Shown: positions 1 to 7,971 of the stretch, piece by piece | Layout of the letters: every line of letters begins with the position of its first letter | Numbering within the stretch: position 1 is the first letter of the stretch | DNA from: Actinomycetota bacterium | GTDB taxonomy: Bacteria > Actinomycetota > Actinomycetes > Mycobacteriales > Micromonosporaceae | Length of the DNA stretch: 64,000 bases | Direction of reading: 5' to 3' | Assembly: GCA_005885555.1 (NCBI GenBank) | Contig: VAWN01000036.1 | Coordinates: 1 to 64,000 of the forward strand | Made by a program: the position numbers and the translations under genes | Notes under the pieces: model-generated | What the model was told of the DNA's origin: nothing | The model's input: only the letters and a program-made list of their open reading frames with translations | The model's database searches: none

Positions 1-248
1 CGCTGCCGGGGTACCGCGAGCAGGCCGAACGGGTAGCTGTCGCGCAGGTCGCGCTTGGTGGTAAAACCGGTGCGGCGCAACGCTTCCCGGGTACCCGGAA
101 CACCGTCGCGCAGCCGGATCCGGTAGAACGGCGACCGCGCCGCGGCCGCGGCGAGCTCCGGCAGCCGGACGTCCTGCAAGGCGGCCAGCTCGTCGAAGTC
201 GCGCCACTGCCCGAGCTGCGGCCGGTCCGTCAGGGTCGTGGTGGTCAC
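1..248 (-). CDS. Phenylacetate-CoA ligase-like AMP-forming acyl-CoA ligase, N-terminal part only
   Basis: This is the first 82 codons of a gene that continues off the left edge. The translation contains the opening pattern of the PaaK family: a conserved SPFYR segment, then T-K-x-D-L-R and YPFG-x-x-AVP. This family adenylates aryl carboxylates and loads them onto CoA. The chosen GTG at 248 overlaps the TGA of the amidohydrolase gene by four bases (GTGA) and has a GGAGAGGAG ribosome site just upstream, so the gene is translationally coupled as the last visible member of a leftward operon. By context it probably activates an aminohydroxybenzoate for condensation with a second aromatic unit. The active-site and A8 motifs lie outside the window, so substrate cannot be judged. 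Confidence 0.8.
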   Translation of the reverse strand, partial: MTTTTLTDRPQLGQWRDFDELAALQDVRLPELAAAAARSPFYRIRLRDGVPGTREALRRTGFTTKRDLRDSYPFGLLAVPRQ

Positions 249-1000
249 GGACACTCCTCTCCCAGCAGGCGGTGCGCGTTGCGCCACGCCACCTTCTCCC
301 GTACCGCGGTGCTGAGCCCGAGCGCGGCCAGCTTCGCCAGTTCCACGCTCGGCTCCTGCAACGGGTACTCGGTGCCGAACACCACCCGGTCGGCGCCCAG
401 CTGCGCGATCGCCCGCCGGACCGCGACGCACCAGCAGCCCGAGGTCTCCACGATGATGTTGTCGTGGTCGGCGATGCGGTTGATGCCGTCGGTGTCGATG
501 CCGGTGAACCCGCAGTGGCCGAAGACGAACGGCACGGTGGGGAACCGGCCGGCCAGCCACACCAGGTCGGCCGCCCGCGCGCCGCGTTGGCCGGTGCACA
601 CCGTGTACACCGGATGGCCGGCGTCGGCGGCGACGCGGACGAGCGCGTACGTCGTGGCGTCGCGGAATCCGGTGCCGTACACGGCCGGGGACAGCTCCAG
701 GCCGCGGAACAGCGGCGCCTGGCGGCGGTACGGCCGCGGTCCGGCGTACGGGTTGGCGAAGTAGAACGGCACCAGGCGGCCGTCCGATCCGCCGCAGGCC
801 GCCAGCACCGCGTCGTTGTCCGCGGCCGTGGCGACGTGACCGCCCTCGACCAGTTGGCTGGACAGGCGATCCAGCTCGATGACGCCGCCCGCGCACACCG
901 CCGCCCGGGTGATGCCGCCCGCGTCCAGCGCGGCCAGCAACCGCGCCGGCGCCTCCGGCTGCGGGCCGAGCCGGACGTGGAAGTCGAACACCGCGGTCAT
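245..1000 (-). CDS. Amidohydrolase family protein (amidohydrolase_2, TIM barrel), benzoxazole-cyclase candidate
   Basis: The 251-residue protein has the amidohydrolase_2 layout: an N-terminal D6-F-H8-V-R10 strand, a GHCG motif at 161-164, an FGTEYP motif near 208-213 where the family usually has a G-S-D-x-P, and the C-terminal NAHRLLG typical of the fold. The first metal motif is D-x-H-x-R rather than D-x-H-x-H, and the late acid is Glu rather than Asp, so metal binding may be altered. The ATG at 1000 overlaps the stop of the DHQ-synthase-like gene, and the gene's own stop overlaps the ligase start. Amidohydrolases of this superfamily close the oxazole ring in the A33853 and nataxazole pathways. 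That role here is inferred from its position next to a CoA ligase and aminophenol-forming genes. A decarboxylase or ring-opening hydrolase is the alternative. Confidence 0.75.
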   Translation of the reverse strand: MTAVFDFHVRLGPQPEAPARLLAALDAGGITRAAVCAGGVIELDRLSSQLVEGGHVATAADNDAVLAACGGSDGRLVPFYFANPYAGPRPYRRQAPLFRGLELSPAVYGTGFRDATTYALVRVAADAGHPVYTVCTGQRGARAADLVWLAGRFPTVPFVFGHCGFTGIDTDGINRIADHDNIIVETSGCWCVAVRRAIAQLGADRVVFGTEYPLQEPSVELAKLAALGLSTAVREKVAWRNAHRLLGEECP

Positions 1001-2100
1001 TGCTCGTAGCACAGCTCGTCGATCGGGTACCCGACGTGCCGGTCGTGCACCGGCAGGTACCCGAGCACGACGTCCCCGGCGACCAGTGCCGTCGAGTTGA
1101 GTACCGCGCCGTCCGGCCCCAGAACCCTTACGTGCCAGTCGTCCTGGACGATCGCGTTGACCGTCCGCCCGTCCGGCGCGACCGCGTCGATGCACAGCAG
1201 CGGGCGCGACTCGATCTTGATGCGGCCGACGGTGACGATGCGGGCGTGCCCGTGCACGTCGACGGCGAGCGCGGTGCTTCCCGCGCACAGCTCGCTGAGG
1301 TACCGGGTGTGCCCGCCCGCGGTGAGCGTGTAGGACATGATGGCGCCGGCGTTGACCCGGAACGGCCGGGTCGGCATGTACGGCAACGGATGCGTCTCGC
1401 TCGCGCACAGCAGCATCCCGCGCGCCTGCGACCCGATCAGGATGCCCTCGTCCTTGCGCAGATAGGTGCACGTGTCGACGCAGGCGCGCTCGCCCATGCC
1501 GACGTGCCGGGTACCGGTGACCGTGAGCTCGGTGAGCTTCAGTTGCTCGGCACCGGGTACCGCGGCCGCCTTGAGCCGGGTCGCGTCACCGACCGCGGCC
1601 GGCGCCATGAGTACCCCGTCCGAACCCCGTTCCAGGACGCCGAACAGGATCTCGGCGTCGGTGACGTCGCGCGCCACCGTGACGATGTTGCCCTCCGCGC
1701 CGGTCGCGGCCGCCAGCACGATCTCCAGCGGGATCTTCGTCGGGTCACGGAAGTCCAGCACCGTCCAGTCGTCGGTACCCGCGCAGCGACAGGCCAGTTC
1801 GAGCGACGCCGGGTCGGTCACCGCCACGTACCGGCCGATCCGAACGCCGTTCGGCCGTGCCGCCAGCGCCGCATAGTCCTGCGGGCGGTTCGCGTCCACG
1901 ATGACGATGTCGGCCGCGCCGAGGTCGGCGGGCAGCCCGGCGGCGCCGGGCATCAGCACCTTGGTCACCGTCGGCGGCAGCCCTTCCAGGTCGGCCGGGT
2001 CGGCGGCGACGATCGCGTCGATCCGCTGGTGTACCGCCTCCGCGCGCACCGCGTCGGTCATCGCACCGCAGTTGCGGATGTCCAGCCAGCACAGCTTCAT
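997..2100 (-). CDS. 3-dehydroquinate synthase II family enzyme, GriH-like (3-amino-4-hydroxybenzoate formation)
   Basis: The 367-residue product begins MKLCWLDIRN and matches the length and overall sequence of type II dehydroquinate synthases, the archaeal family (about 360 residues) that acts on 2-amino-3,7-dideoxyheptulosonate. In actinomycetes the same family appears as GriH, which turns the C7 product of GriI into 3-amino-4-hydroxybenzoate, the grixazone precursor. The gene overlaps the aldolase-like gene by four bases (ATGA), which reproduces the griI-griH pairing. Production of 3,4-AHBA is therefore the favoured role. An alternative is a dedicated dehydroquinate supply for the PhzE reaction. 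The family is clear, but the exact product is inferred. Confidence 0.82.
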   Translation of the reverse strand: MKLCWLDIRNCGAMTDAVRAEAVHQRIDAIVAADPADLEGLPPTVTKVLMPGAAGLPADLGAADIVIVDANRPQDYAALAARPNGVRIGRYVAVTDPASLELACRCAGTDDWTVLDFRDPTKIPLEIVLAAATGAEGNIVTVARDVTDAEILFGVLERGSDGVLMAPAAVGDATRLKAAAVPGAEQLKLTELTVTGTRHVGMGERACVDTCTYLRKDEGILIGSQARGMLLCASETHPLPYMPTRPFRVNAGAIMSYTLTAGGHTRYLSELCAGSTALAVDVHGHARIVTVGRIKIESRPLLCIDAVAPDGRTVNAIVQDDWHVRVLGPDGAVLNSTALVAGDVVLGYLPVHDRHVGYPIDELCYEQ

Positions 2101-2870
2101 GACAACTCCGTCCGGCCGTGCACCAGTTCGGCGATCTTCCGGGTGACCGCGGCGAGGTCGTCGGCCTGGATGATGTTGCGCCCGATGGCCACCCCGGCCG
2201 CGCCGCCGTCGAGGGCCGCGGAAACCTGTTGCACCAACGCATCCGCAGCCTGCGCCAGTCCGCCCGCCACGAGCACGGGTACCGCCGCCGCGCGGGTGAT
2301 GTCGGCCAGCGTCGCGGCCGTTCCGGGGTGCACCGTCTTCACGATGTCGGCGCCGAGGTCGGCCGCGACCGCGACGGCGTGGGCGATCGCGGCCGGGTCG
2401 CGGGGATCGAGCGTCCGCGGGCCGCGCGGGTACATCATCGCCAGCAGCGGCACGTTCCAGCGGTCGCACGCGTCGGCCACCGCGGCGAGGTCGGCGATCT
2501 GCCGGTACTCCTCGCGCGAGCCGAGGTTGACGTGCACGCTCACCGCGTCGGCGCCCAGCCGCAGCGCCTCCTCGACGCTGGCGACGAGGTACTTCGCGTC
2601 GGGGTCCGGGGCCCGTGCGGTACCGGCGCTCAGGTGCACGATCAGCGACATGCCGCGGAACCGGGCCGGGTCGATCCGGCGCACGCAACCCTTGTGCAGC
2701 ACCACGGCGTCGACATCCTGCTCGCTGATCCGCCCGACGAGCGCGTCGAGGTCGCCGTCGGAGACGATCGGGCCATCGGTGACCGCGTGGTCCAGGGGTA
2801 CCACGAAAAGCCGCGCGCTGTGCCGGTACAGCCGAAGCAGCCGCAGCCGGCGCGCGAATGACATGGACAT
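2097..2870 (-). CDS. Class I aldolase of the ADH synthase/GriI family
   Basis: The 257-residue TIM-barrel enzyme belongs to the DeoC/FbaB-type class I aldolases that include archaeal 2-amino-3,7-dideoxy-D-threo-hept-6-ulosonate synthase and GriI. D27 (in PLDHAVTDGP), Y147 (in MMYPRG) and K178 (in DIVKTVHPG) correspond to the catalytic Asp, Tyr and Schiff-base Lys of this family. GriI condenses aspartate semialdehyde with dihydroxyacetone phosphate. The ATG at 2870 is chosen because a GGGGG run lies about five bases upstream; ATG 2864 is possible. It is the first gene of the leftward operon and is divergently transcribed from the PhzE gene. Confidence 0.82.
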   Translation of the reverse strand: MSMSFARRLRLLRLYRHSARLFVVPLDHAVTDGPIVSDGDLDALVGRISEQDVDAVVLHKGCVRRIDPARFRGMSLIVHLSAGTARAPDPDAKYLVASVEEALRLGADAVSVHVNLGSREEYRQIADLAAVADACDRWNVPLLAMMYPRGPRTLDPRDPAAIAHAVAVAADLGADIVKTVHPGTAATLADITRAAAVPVLVAGGLAQAADALVQQVSAALDGGAAGVAIGRNIIQADDLAAVTRKIAELVHGRTELS

Positions 2871-2891
2871 CGCATACCCCCGGTTCCCCCG

Positions 2892-2908
2892 CCGTCCACA
2901 GTGGACGG
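2892..2908. promoter_or_regulatory. Perfect 17-bp inverted repeat in a divergent promoter region
   Basis: CCGTCCAC-A-GTGGACGG has perfect eight-base arms around one base. It sits 21 bp before the aldolase start and about 115 bp before the PhzE start, so it could be an operator controlling both arms of the biosynthetic cluster. The regulator is unknown; the LAL protein and the TetR-like protein of the cluster are candidates. Short TCCAC/GTGGA pairs also occur inside genes, so the function is unproven. Confidence 0.4.
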
Positions 2909-3022
2909 TGTTCGCCTCCGATGCGCCGAGGCTAGCCGCGCGCTGCCGGCCGGTACCACTACCTGTGCGGGTAGCCAGGCGCCTGACCTGCGGCGGACTG
3001 CTCGGACAGGTAGTGGTGACCG

Positions 3023-4996
3023 GTGCCTGCGGCTGCCACCGTGGGACGCGTGGTCGATCTCGCCGTGCTGCCGGACGCGCCCGCGTTCGCGTTGCTGCAC
3101 CGACCCCGGTCCAACCACCCGGACCGGGTCGAGGTGCTCCTGGGCGAGGCGCAGCCGTTCGAGCGCCTCGCCGACCTGCCACTGCCCGCGCTGCGGCCCG
3201 GTCGCAGCGGACCGGACGTGCTGCTCCTGCTGCCGTACCGGCAACTCGCCGAGCGCGGCCTGGCGTGCGTGGACGACGGCACGCCGGCCGTCGCGCTGAC
3301 CGTCGCCGCACACGACACCGTCCACATAGGACAGATCCTGGCCGGCCTGCCCGACAGTGTGCCGGTCCTGCACGACGCCCGCTTCGAGCCCGACGACGGT
3401 ACCTACGGCGCGCTCGTGCGCCGCGTGCTCGCCGACGAGATCGGCCGCGGCGCCGGCTCGAACTTCGTCGTCCGCCGGTCGTTCCTCGCCACCGTGGACG
3501 ACGCCGGCCCCCGTACCGCCCTGGCCGTCTTCCGCCGCCTGCTGCTCGCCGAGCGCGGGGCGTACTGGACGTTCGTCGTGCACGGGTACGGTCGCACGCT
3601 CGTCGGCGCGAGCCCCGAGCGGCACGTCAGCCTCGCCGGCGGCGTCGCGACGATGAACCCGGTCAGCGGCACCTACCGGTACCCGGCCGGCGGCCCGACG
3701 GTACCCGACCTGGCGTGCTTCCTCGCCGACCGCAAGGAGACCGAGGAGCTGTACATGGTCGTCGACGAGGAACTGAAGATGCTCGGCCGGATCTGCGACG
3801 ACGGTGCCCGGCTGCACGGCCCGCGCCTGATCGAGATGGCGCACCTGGCGCACACCGAGTACACGGTCGCCGGGGGTACCCGCCTCGACGTGCGCGACGT
3901 CCTGCGGGAGACGATGTTCGCGCCGACCGTCATCGGCAGCCCGCTGCCCAACGCGTGCCGGGTCGTCGCCCGCCACGAAGGGCGCGGCCGCGGGTACTAC
4001 GGTGGCGCCGTCGCGCTGATCGGACAGCGCGACGGGCAGCGGGTACTCGACTCGGCCATCGCCATCCGCACCGCGGACCTGACGGCGGACGGCGGGCTCG
4101 AACTCGGTGTGGGCGCCACGCTCGTGCGCCGGTCCGACCCGGCCGCCGAGGTGGCCGAGACCCGGGCCAAGGCGCGCGGCCTGCTCGCCGCGATCGGCGC
4201 CGCGCCGCACCGCGGCGATCCCGCGCCGAACCGCGCCGATCCCGCGCCGCGCCTGGCCGCCCACCCTCGGGTGCGCCGCGCGCTGGCCGCGCGCAACGCC
4301 AACCTCGCCCGCTTCTGGCTCGCCGGGTCCGGTCGCCCGCGGCCGGTGGCCGGCCTCGCCGCCCGGCGGGTCCTGGTGGTCGACGCGGGCGACGCGTTCA
4401 CCGTGCTGCTCGCGCACCAGTTGCGCGCGCTCGGCCCGGAGGTCACCGTCCGGGGGTACCGCGACGTGCCCCGGCCCGCCGACTTCGACGTCGTGGTCGT
4501 CGGCCCCGGGCCGGGTGACCCGAACGCCGTTTCCGACCCGAAGATCGCCGCACTGCGCGGGCTGACCACCGGGCTGCTCGTCGACGGAGTACCGGTGCTG
4601 TCGATCTGCCTGGGGCACCAGGTACTCGCCGCGCTGCTCGGGCTGCCGGTACGCCGCCGTCCGCAGCCGGCCCAGGGCGAGCAGCGAACGATAGACCTGT
4701 TCGGCTGGACGGAACAGGTTTCCTTCTACAACACGTTCGCCGCGTACGCCGGAGTGGATCGGCTGTGGACGCCGGCCGGCCCGGTCGAGCTGTGCCGCGA
4801 GCGGGATACCGGCGAGGTGTACGCGATCCGCGCGCCCCGCATCCGTGGCGTCCAGTTCCATCCCGAGTCCGTGCTCACCAGGCGCGGCACGGCGATCCTG
4901 CACGAGTTGCTGACCTCGGTTCTGGACGTACCGGCCGGTGGTCCGGTACCGGCCCGGTCCGGACCGGTGGCCCGATCGGGCCGTGCCGATGTCTGA
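3023..4996 (+). CDS. phzE: 2-amino-2-deoxyisochorismate synthase, PhzE type (fused TrpE-TrpG)
   Basis: The 657-residue protein joins a chorismate-binding TrpE-like domain (about residues 30-400; SPERH, MNPVSGTYRYP and RKETEELYMVVDEELKM segments) to a class I glutamine amidotransferase domain (about 445-635). In the latter, C529 of SICLGHQ and H613/E615 of FHPES form the catalytic triad. PhzE enzymes convert chorismate and glutamine to ADIC, which feeds phenazines or, through a PhzD-like isochorismatase, 3-hydroxyanthranilate. An Arg/Pro/Asp-rich linker with the repeated segment DPAPNRADPAP lies between the domains. GTG 3023 is the first plausible start; GTG 3041 and GTG 3050 are alternatives. 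No PhzD is visible, so it must lie off the left edge or elsewhere. Confidence 0.88.
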   Translation: MPAAATVGRVVDLAVLPDAPAFALLHRPRSNHPDRVEVLLGEAQPFERLADLPLPALRPGRSGPDVLLLLPYRQLAERGLACVDDGTPAVALTVAAHDTVHIGQILAGLPDSVPVLHDARFEPDDGTYGALVRRVLADEIGRGAGSNFVVRRSFLATVDDAGPRTALAVFRRLLLAERGAYWTFVVHGYGRTLVGASPERHVSLAGGVATMNPVSGTYRYPAGGPTVPDLACFLADRKETEELYMVVDEELKMLGRICDDGARLHGPRLIEMAHLAHTEYTVAGGTRLDVRDVLRETMFAPTVIGSPLPNACRVVARHEGRGRGYYGGAVALIGQRDGQRVLDSAIAIRTADLTADGGLELGVGATLVRRSDPAAEVAETRAKARGLLAAIGAAPHRGDPAPNRADPAPRLAAHPRVRRALAARNANLARFWLAGSGRPRPVAGLAARRVLVVDAGDAFTVLLAHQLRALGPEVTVRGYRDVPRPADFDVVVVGPGPGDPNAVSDPKIAALRGLTTGLLVDGVPVLSICLGHQVLAALLGLPVRRRPQPAQGEQRTIDLFGWTEQVSFYNTFAAYAGVDRLWTPAGPVELCRERDTGEVYAIRAPRIRGVQFHPESVLTRRGTAILHELLTSVLDVPAGGPVPARSGPVARSGRADV

Positions 4997-5100
4997 CCGA
5001 TCACCCGGAAGGGGCTTTCCGTCGATGGGGTGAAGATGGTGGACTGTGCGAACGTTGTCGGTGACTCTCAGTTAGATGCCACGTCCGAGCAGGAGTTCGT

Positions 5101-7929
5101 GTGGGGAACGTACGCCTTGCCGCTGGCTCCACCGTGGTCGGTCGGGACCGCGAGCTGGCCATGCTGCATGACGTACTGGCGGCCACCGCGAACGGCACCG
5201 GCGGCTGCGCGGTGCTGACCGGCGCGCCCGGCATCGGCAAGACCCGGCTGCTGGCCGACGTCAGCGAGCATGCCCGCGCACTCGGGCTCGCCGTCGCACC
5301 CAGCCGGGCGATCGAGCTGGACCGGGCGGCGCCGCTGCGCTCGCTGCTGTCCGCGGTGGGTGCCGCCGGCCCCCGGCCGGTCGACCTCGCGCCGCTGCGC
5401 GACAATCCCGGCGACCGGCTGTGGTATGCCGAGCGGCTCGGCGACGCGCTGGAGGCCTACGTGGCCGAGCAGCCGCTGGTGATCGTCCTCGACGACGCGC
5501 ACTGGTGCGACGAGCTGAGCGCGCTGGCGCTGCGGGTACTGGTACCGCGGCTGGCCTCCTCACCGTTGCGGTGGATGCTGGCCCGCCGTCCGGTACCCGC
5601 CGACTCGCCCGCCCAGGACGCGATCGACTGGCTGGTCAGCGAGGACACCGCAGCCGAGCTGCGGCTGGGTCCGCTGGACGACGACGCGGTACAGGCGTTG
5701 TGCGCCAACGTTCTCGGCGCGGCACCGGACGCGACCGTGCTCGCGCTCGCCGCCGCCGGCAAAGGTAACCCGTTCCTGCTGGAGCAGTACCTGTCCGCGT
5801 TGAAGGACACCGGCCAGATCCTGATCGGCGACGGGGTCGCCTCCGTCGTCGGCGGCGACCTGCCGGAAAGCTTCCTGTCCGCGGTGGACCAGCGGCTGCG
5901 CGGCCTGTCCGCGCAGACCCGGCGGCTGCTGCAGGCGGGTTCGGTGTTCGGCCGGCCGTTCAGCCTGCACGCCGCGGCGCTGCTGGTCGGGCAGCCGGCG
6001 ACCACGCTGGTACCGGCCGCCGAGGAAGCCGTGTCCGCCGGCATCCTGCTCGACCAGGACGCGGTCCTGGCCTTCGCGCACGACCTGTGGCGGCAGGCGG
6101 TGTACGACAACCTCGCCGGTACCACCCGAACCACCCTGCACCGCGAGGCCGCATCGGTCGTCCGTGCCGAAGGGTGCGCGCCGGTCGAGATCGCCGAGCA
6201 CCTGGTCCGGTCCGGCCAGCGCGGCGACCGGGAAGCGGTACAGGTGCTGCGCCAGGCGGCCGAGGACGTCGCCGCGCGGGCCCCCGGGACCGCGGCGGAC
6301 CTGGCGCTGCACGCGCTGGGCATGCTGCCCGCGGACGACCCGCAGCGCAATGCGCTCGGTGCGCGGGCGGTCGGGCTGCTCGCCTCGGCCGGTCGGGTGG
6401 CGCAGGCCCGCGAGCTCGGCGAGGCCACGCTGCGCGCCGACGCGGACGGGCACACGCGGGCCACCGTCCTGCTCGGCCTCGCCGAGGCGCTCAAGCACGC
6501 CGGGCAGAACCGCACCGCCGCCGAGTACGCGCAGCGGGCGCTGGCCGATCCGGCGGTACCCGACGTGATCCGCGCGCACCTGCACGCGGTCGAGGCGCAC
6601 GCGCTGCTCTACGTCGACGATCTCGCCGGGGCCGACCGGGCCGGTACCGACGCCGACCGGCTCGGTACCGAGACCGGCGAACCGGCCGCGACCGCGTTCG
6701 GCAACTCGGCGCGCAGCGTGGTGGCCCGCGCCCAGGGGCGGCTGGACGACGCGCTCGCCTGCGCCGGAAAGGCCGTCTCGGTCTCCGACGCCGCCGGGGG
6801 TACCGCACTGCACCGCCACCCGCGCATCTGGTACGGCGCCGCGCTGGCCGCGGTGGAACGGTTCGCCGAGGCCGAAGCCGCCTACGAGGCCGGCCGGCAC
6901 AAGGCCGAGGAGCTGGGTAGCGGATGGGCGCAGCCGCTGATGCACTACTACCACTCGTGCGCCTTGTTCGCGCAGGGGCGGCTGGACGAGGCGGCGGCCG
7001 ACGCCGAGGCCGGGGTACGCATCGCCGAGCAGCTGACCGCGTTGCAGCTGTGCGTACCGCTGCTCGGACTGCTGGCGCGCATCGCCACGGTACGGGCGCA
7101 GCTGCCGGTGGCGCACGAGCACCTGCGCCGGATGAACCGGCTGCGCGCCGACGGCATCACCGCCGCACCGGAGGACGTGGCCTGGTCGATCGCGGTCGTG
7201 CAGTTCGCCGACGGGCAGGCGGCACCCGCCCTGGCCACCCTGGCCGAGCTGTTCGGCTGGCTGCCGGACCGGTTGCTGTTGCTCAGCAACGATCCCGGCG
7301 CCGGGGCCGAGCTGGTGCGCATCGCGCTGGCGGCCGCGGACACCACCCGCGCCCGGTCGGCGGCCGCGGCCGCCGGCGTGCTGGCCGGACGCAATCCCGC
7401 GGTGGCCACGTTCGCCGGAGTCGCCGCGCAGGCGGAGGGGCTTGCGCGGCGCGACCCGGCGGCGCTGCGCCGCGCGGTGGACCTGCTGCGCGACTGCCCG
7501 CGGCCGCTGGTACGGATCAGCGCGTTCGAGGACGCGGCAAAGGCGGAGAAGGAGGCGGGGCAGCGCCGCCGCGCGATCGAGCTGCTGGAACAGGCGATCG
7601 CGGAGGCGAACCGGTGCGGTGCGCGGCGGCCGGCCGAACGCATGGCGCGGCGGCTGCGGGTACTCGGCGTGCAGACCGGTACCCGCCCGGAACCGGCCGG
7701 CGGCGGCGGTGGTGGTTCGGCGCTGTCCGGGCTGACCGCGGCGGAGCGCACCATCGGGCTGCTCGTCGCGGAGGGCATGACCAACCAGCAGATCGCCACC
7801 CGGATCGGCCGCTCGCCGCACACCGTGGACAGCCACCTGCGCAACATCTTCCAGAAGCTCGGCGTCAACAGCCGGGTGGCGGTCGCCCGTGTCATCCTCA
7901 GCGAGAACCGACCGAACGGCGTGGCGTGA
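5101..7929 (+). CDS. LAL-type LuxR family transcriptional regulator (cluster activator)
   Basis: The 942-residue protein has an N-terminal AAA/STAND ATPase with Walker A GAPGIGKT at 41-48 and Walker B LDDAHW at 130-135. A long TPR-like alpha-helical middle follows, then a Gly-rich linker near 865 and a C-terminal LuxR helix-turn-helix (about 878-938, with NQQIATRIGRS and the TVDSHLRNIFQKLGV recognition region). This is the large ATP-binding LuxR architecture that commonly activates antibiotic clusters. The GTG start at 5101 has an AGGAG site seven bases upstream. Its place between phzE and the hydroxylase, in the same direction, argues for a pathway-specific activator. The 104-bp gap before it holds no other recognisable feature. 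Confidence 0.9.
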   Translation: MGNVRLAAGSTVVGRDRELAMLHDVLAATANGTGGCAVLTGAPGIGKTRLLADVSEHARALGLAVAPSRAIELDRAAPLRSLLSAVGAAGPRPVDLAPLRDNPGDRLWYAERLGDALEAYVAEQPLVIVLDDAHWCDELSALALRVLVPRLASSPLRWMLARRPVPADSPAQDAIDWLVSEDTAAELRLGPLDDDAVQALCANVLGAAPDATVLALAAAGKGNPFLLEQYLSALKDTGQILIGDGVASVVGGDLPESFLSAVDQRLRGLSAQTRRLLQAGSVFGRPFSLHAAALLVGQPATTLVPAAEEAVSAGILLDQDAVLAFAHDLWRQAVYDNLAGTTRTTLHREAASVVRAEGCAPVEIAEHLVRSGQRGDREAVQVLRQAAEDVAARAPGTAADLALHALGMLPADDPQRNALGARAVGLLASAGRVAQARELGEATLRADADGHTRATVLLGLAEALKHAGQNRTAAEYAQRALADPAVPDVIRAHLHAVEAHALLYVDDLAGADRAGTDADRLGTETGEPAATAFGNSARSVVARAQGRLDDALACAGKAVSVSDAAGGTALHRHPRIWYGAALAAVERFAEAEAAYEAGRHKAEELGSGWAQPLMHYYHSCALFAQGRLDEAAADAEAGVRIAEQLTALQLCVPLLGLLARIATVRAQLPVAHEHLRRMNRLRADGITAAPEDVAWSIAVVQFADGQAAPALATLAELFGWLPDRLLLLSNDPGAGAELVRIALAAADTTRARSAAAAAGVLAGRNPAVATFAGVAAQAEGLARRDPAALRRAVDLLRDCPRPLVRISAFEDAAKAEKEAGQRRRAIELLEQAIAEANRCGARRPAERMARRLRVLGVQTGTRPEPAGGGGGGSALSGLTAAERTIGLLVAEGMTNQQIATRIGRSPHTVDSHLRNIFQKLGVNSRVAVARVILSENRPNGVA

Positions 7930-7971
7930 ATCCGTCATGTGTCATGGGGTCCGGCGCCGCATCCTTGCCGT

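Noticed and set aside
2871-3311. N-terminal extension of the aldolase-like gene
   Set aside because: The extra residues are not family-like, cover the divergent PhzE promoter and start, and ATG 2870 has a ribosome site.
4200-4260. Repeated GATCCCGCGCCG segment as a mobile or regulatory repeat
   Set aside because: It is a short Asp-Pro-Ala-Pro linker duplication inside the PhzE gene, in frame and without flanking signs of insertion.
1000-4518. Very long rightward open frame across the aldolase and DHQ-synthase genes
   Set aside because: The translation is Arg/Pro/Gly-rich without domains, while the real frames have catalytic residues and overlapping start-stop pairs.
5560-7938. Long open frame antisense to the LAL regulator
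   Set aside because: It is a shadow of GC-rich codon usage. Its translation is low-complexity Arg/Gly/Gln-rich with no family pattern, and the opposite strand has clear ATPase and LuxR motifs.
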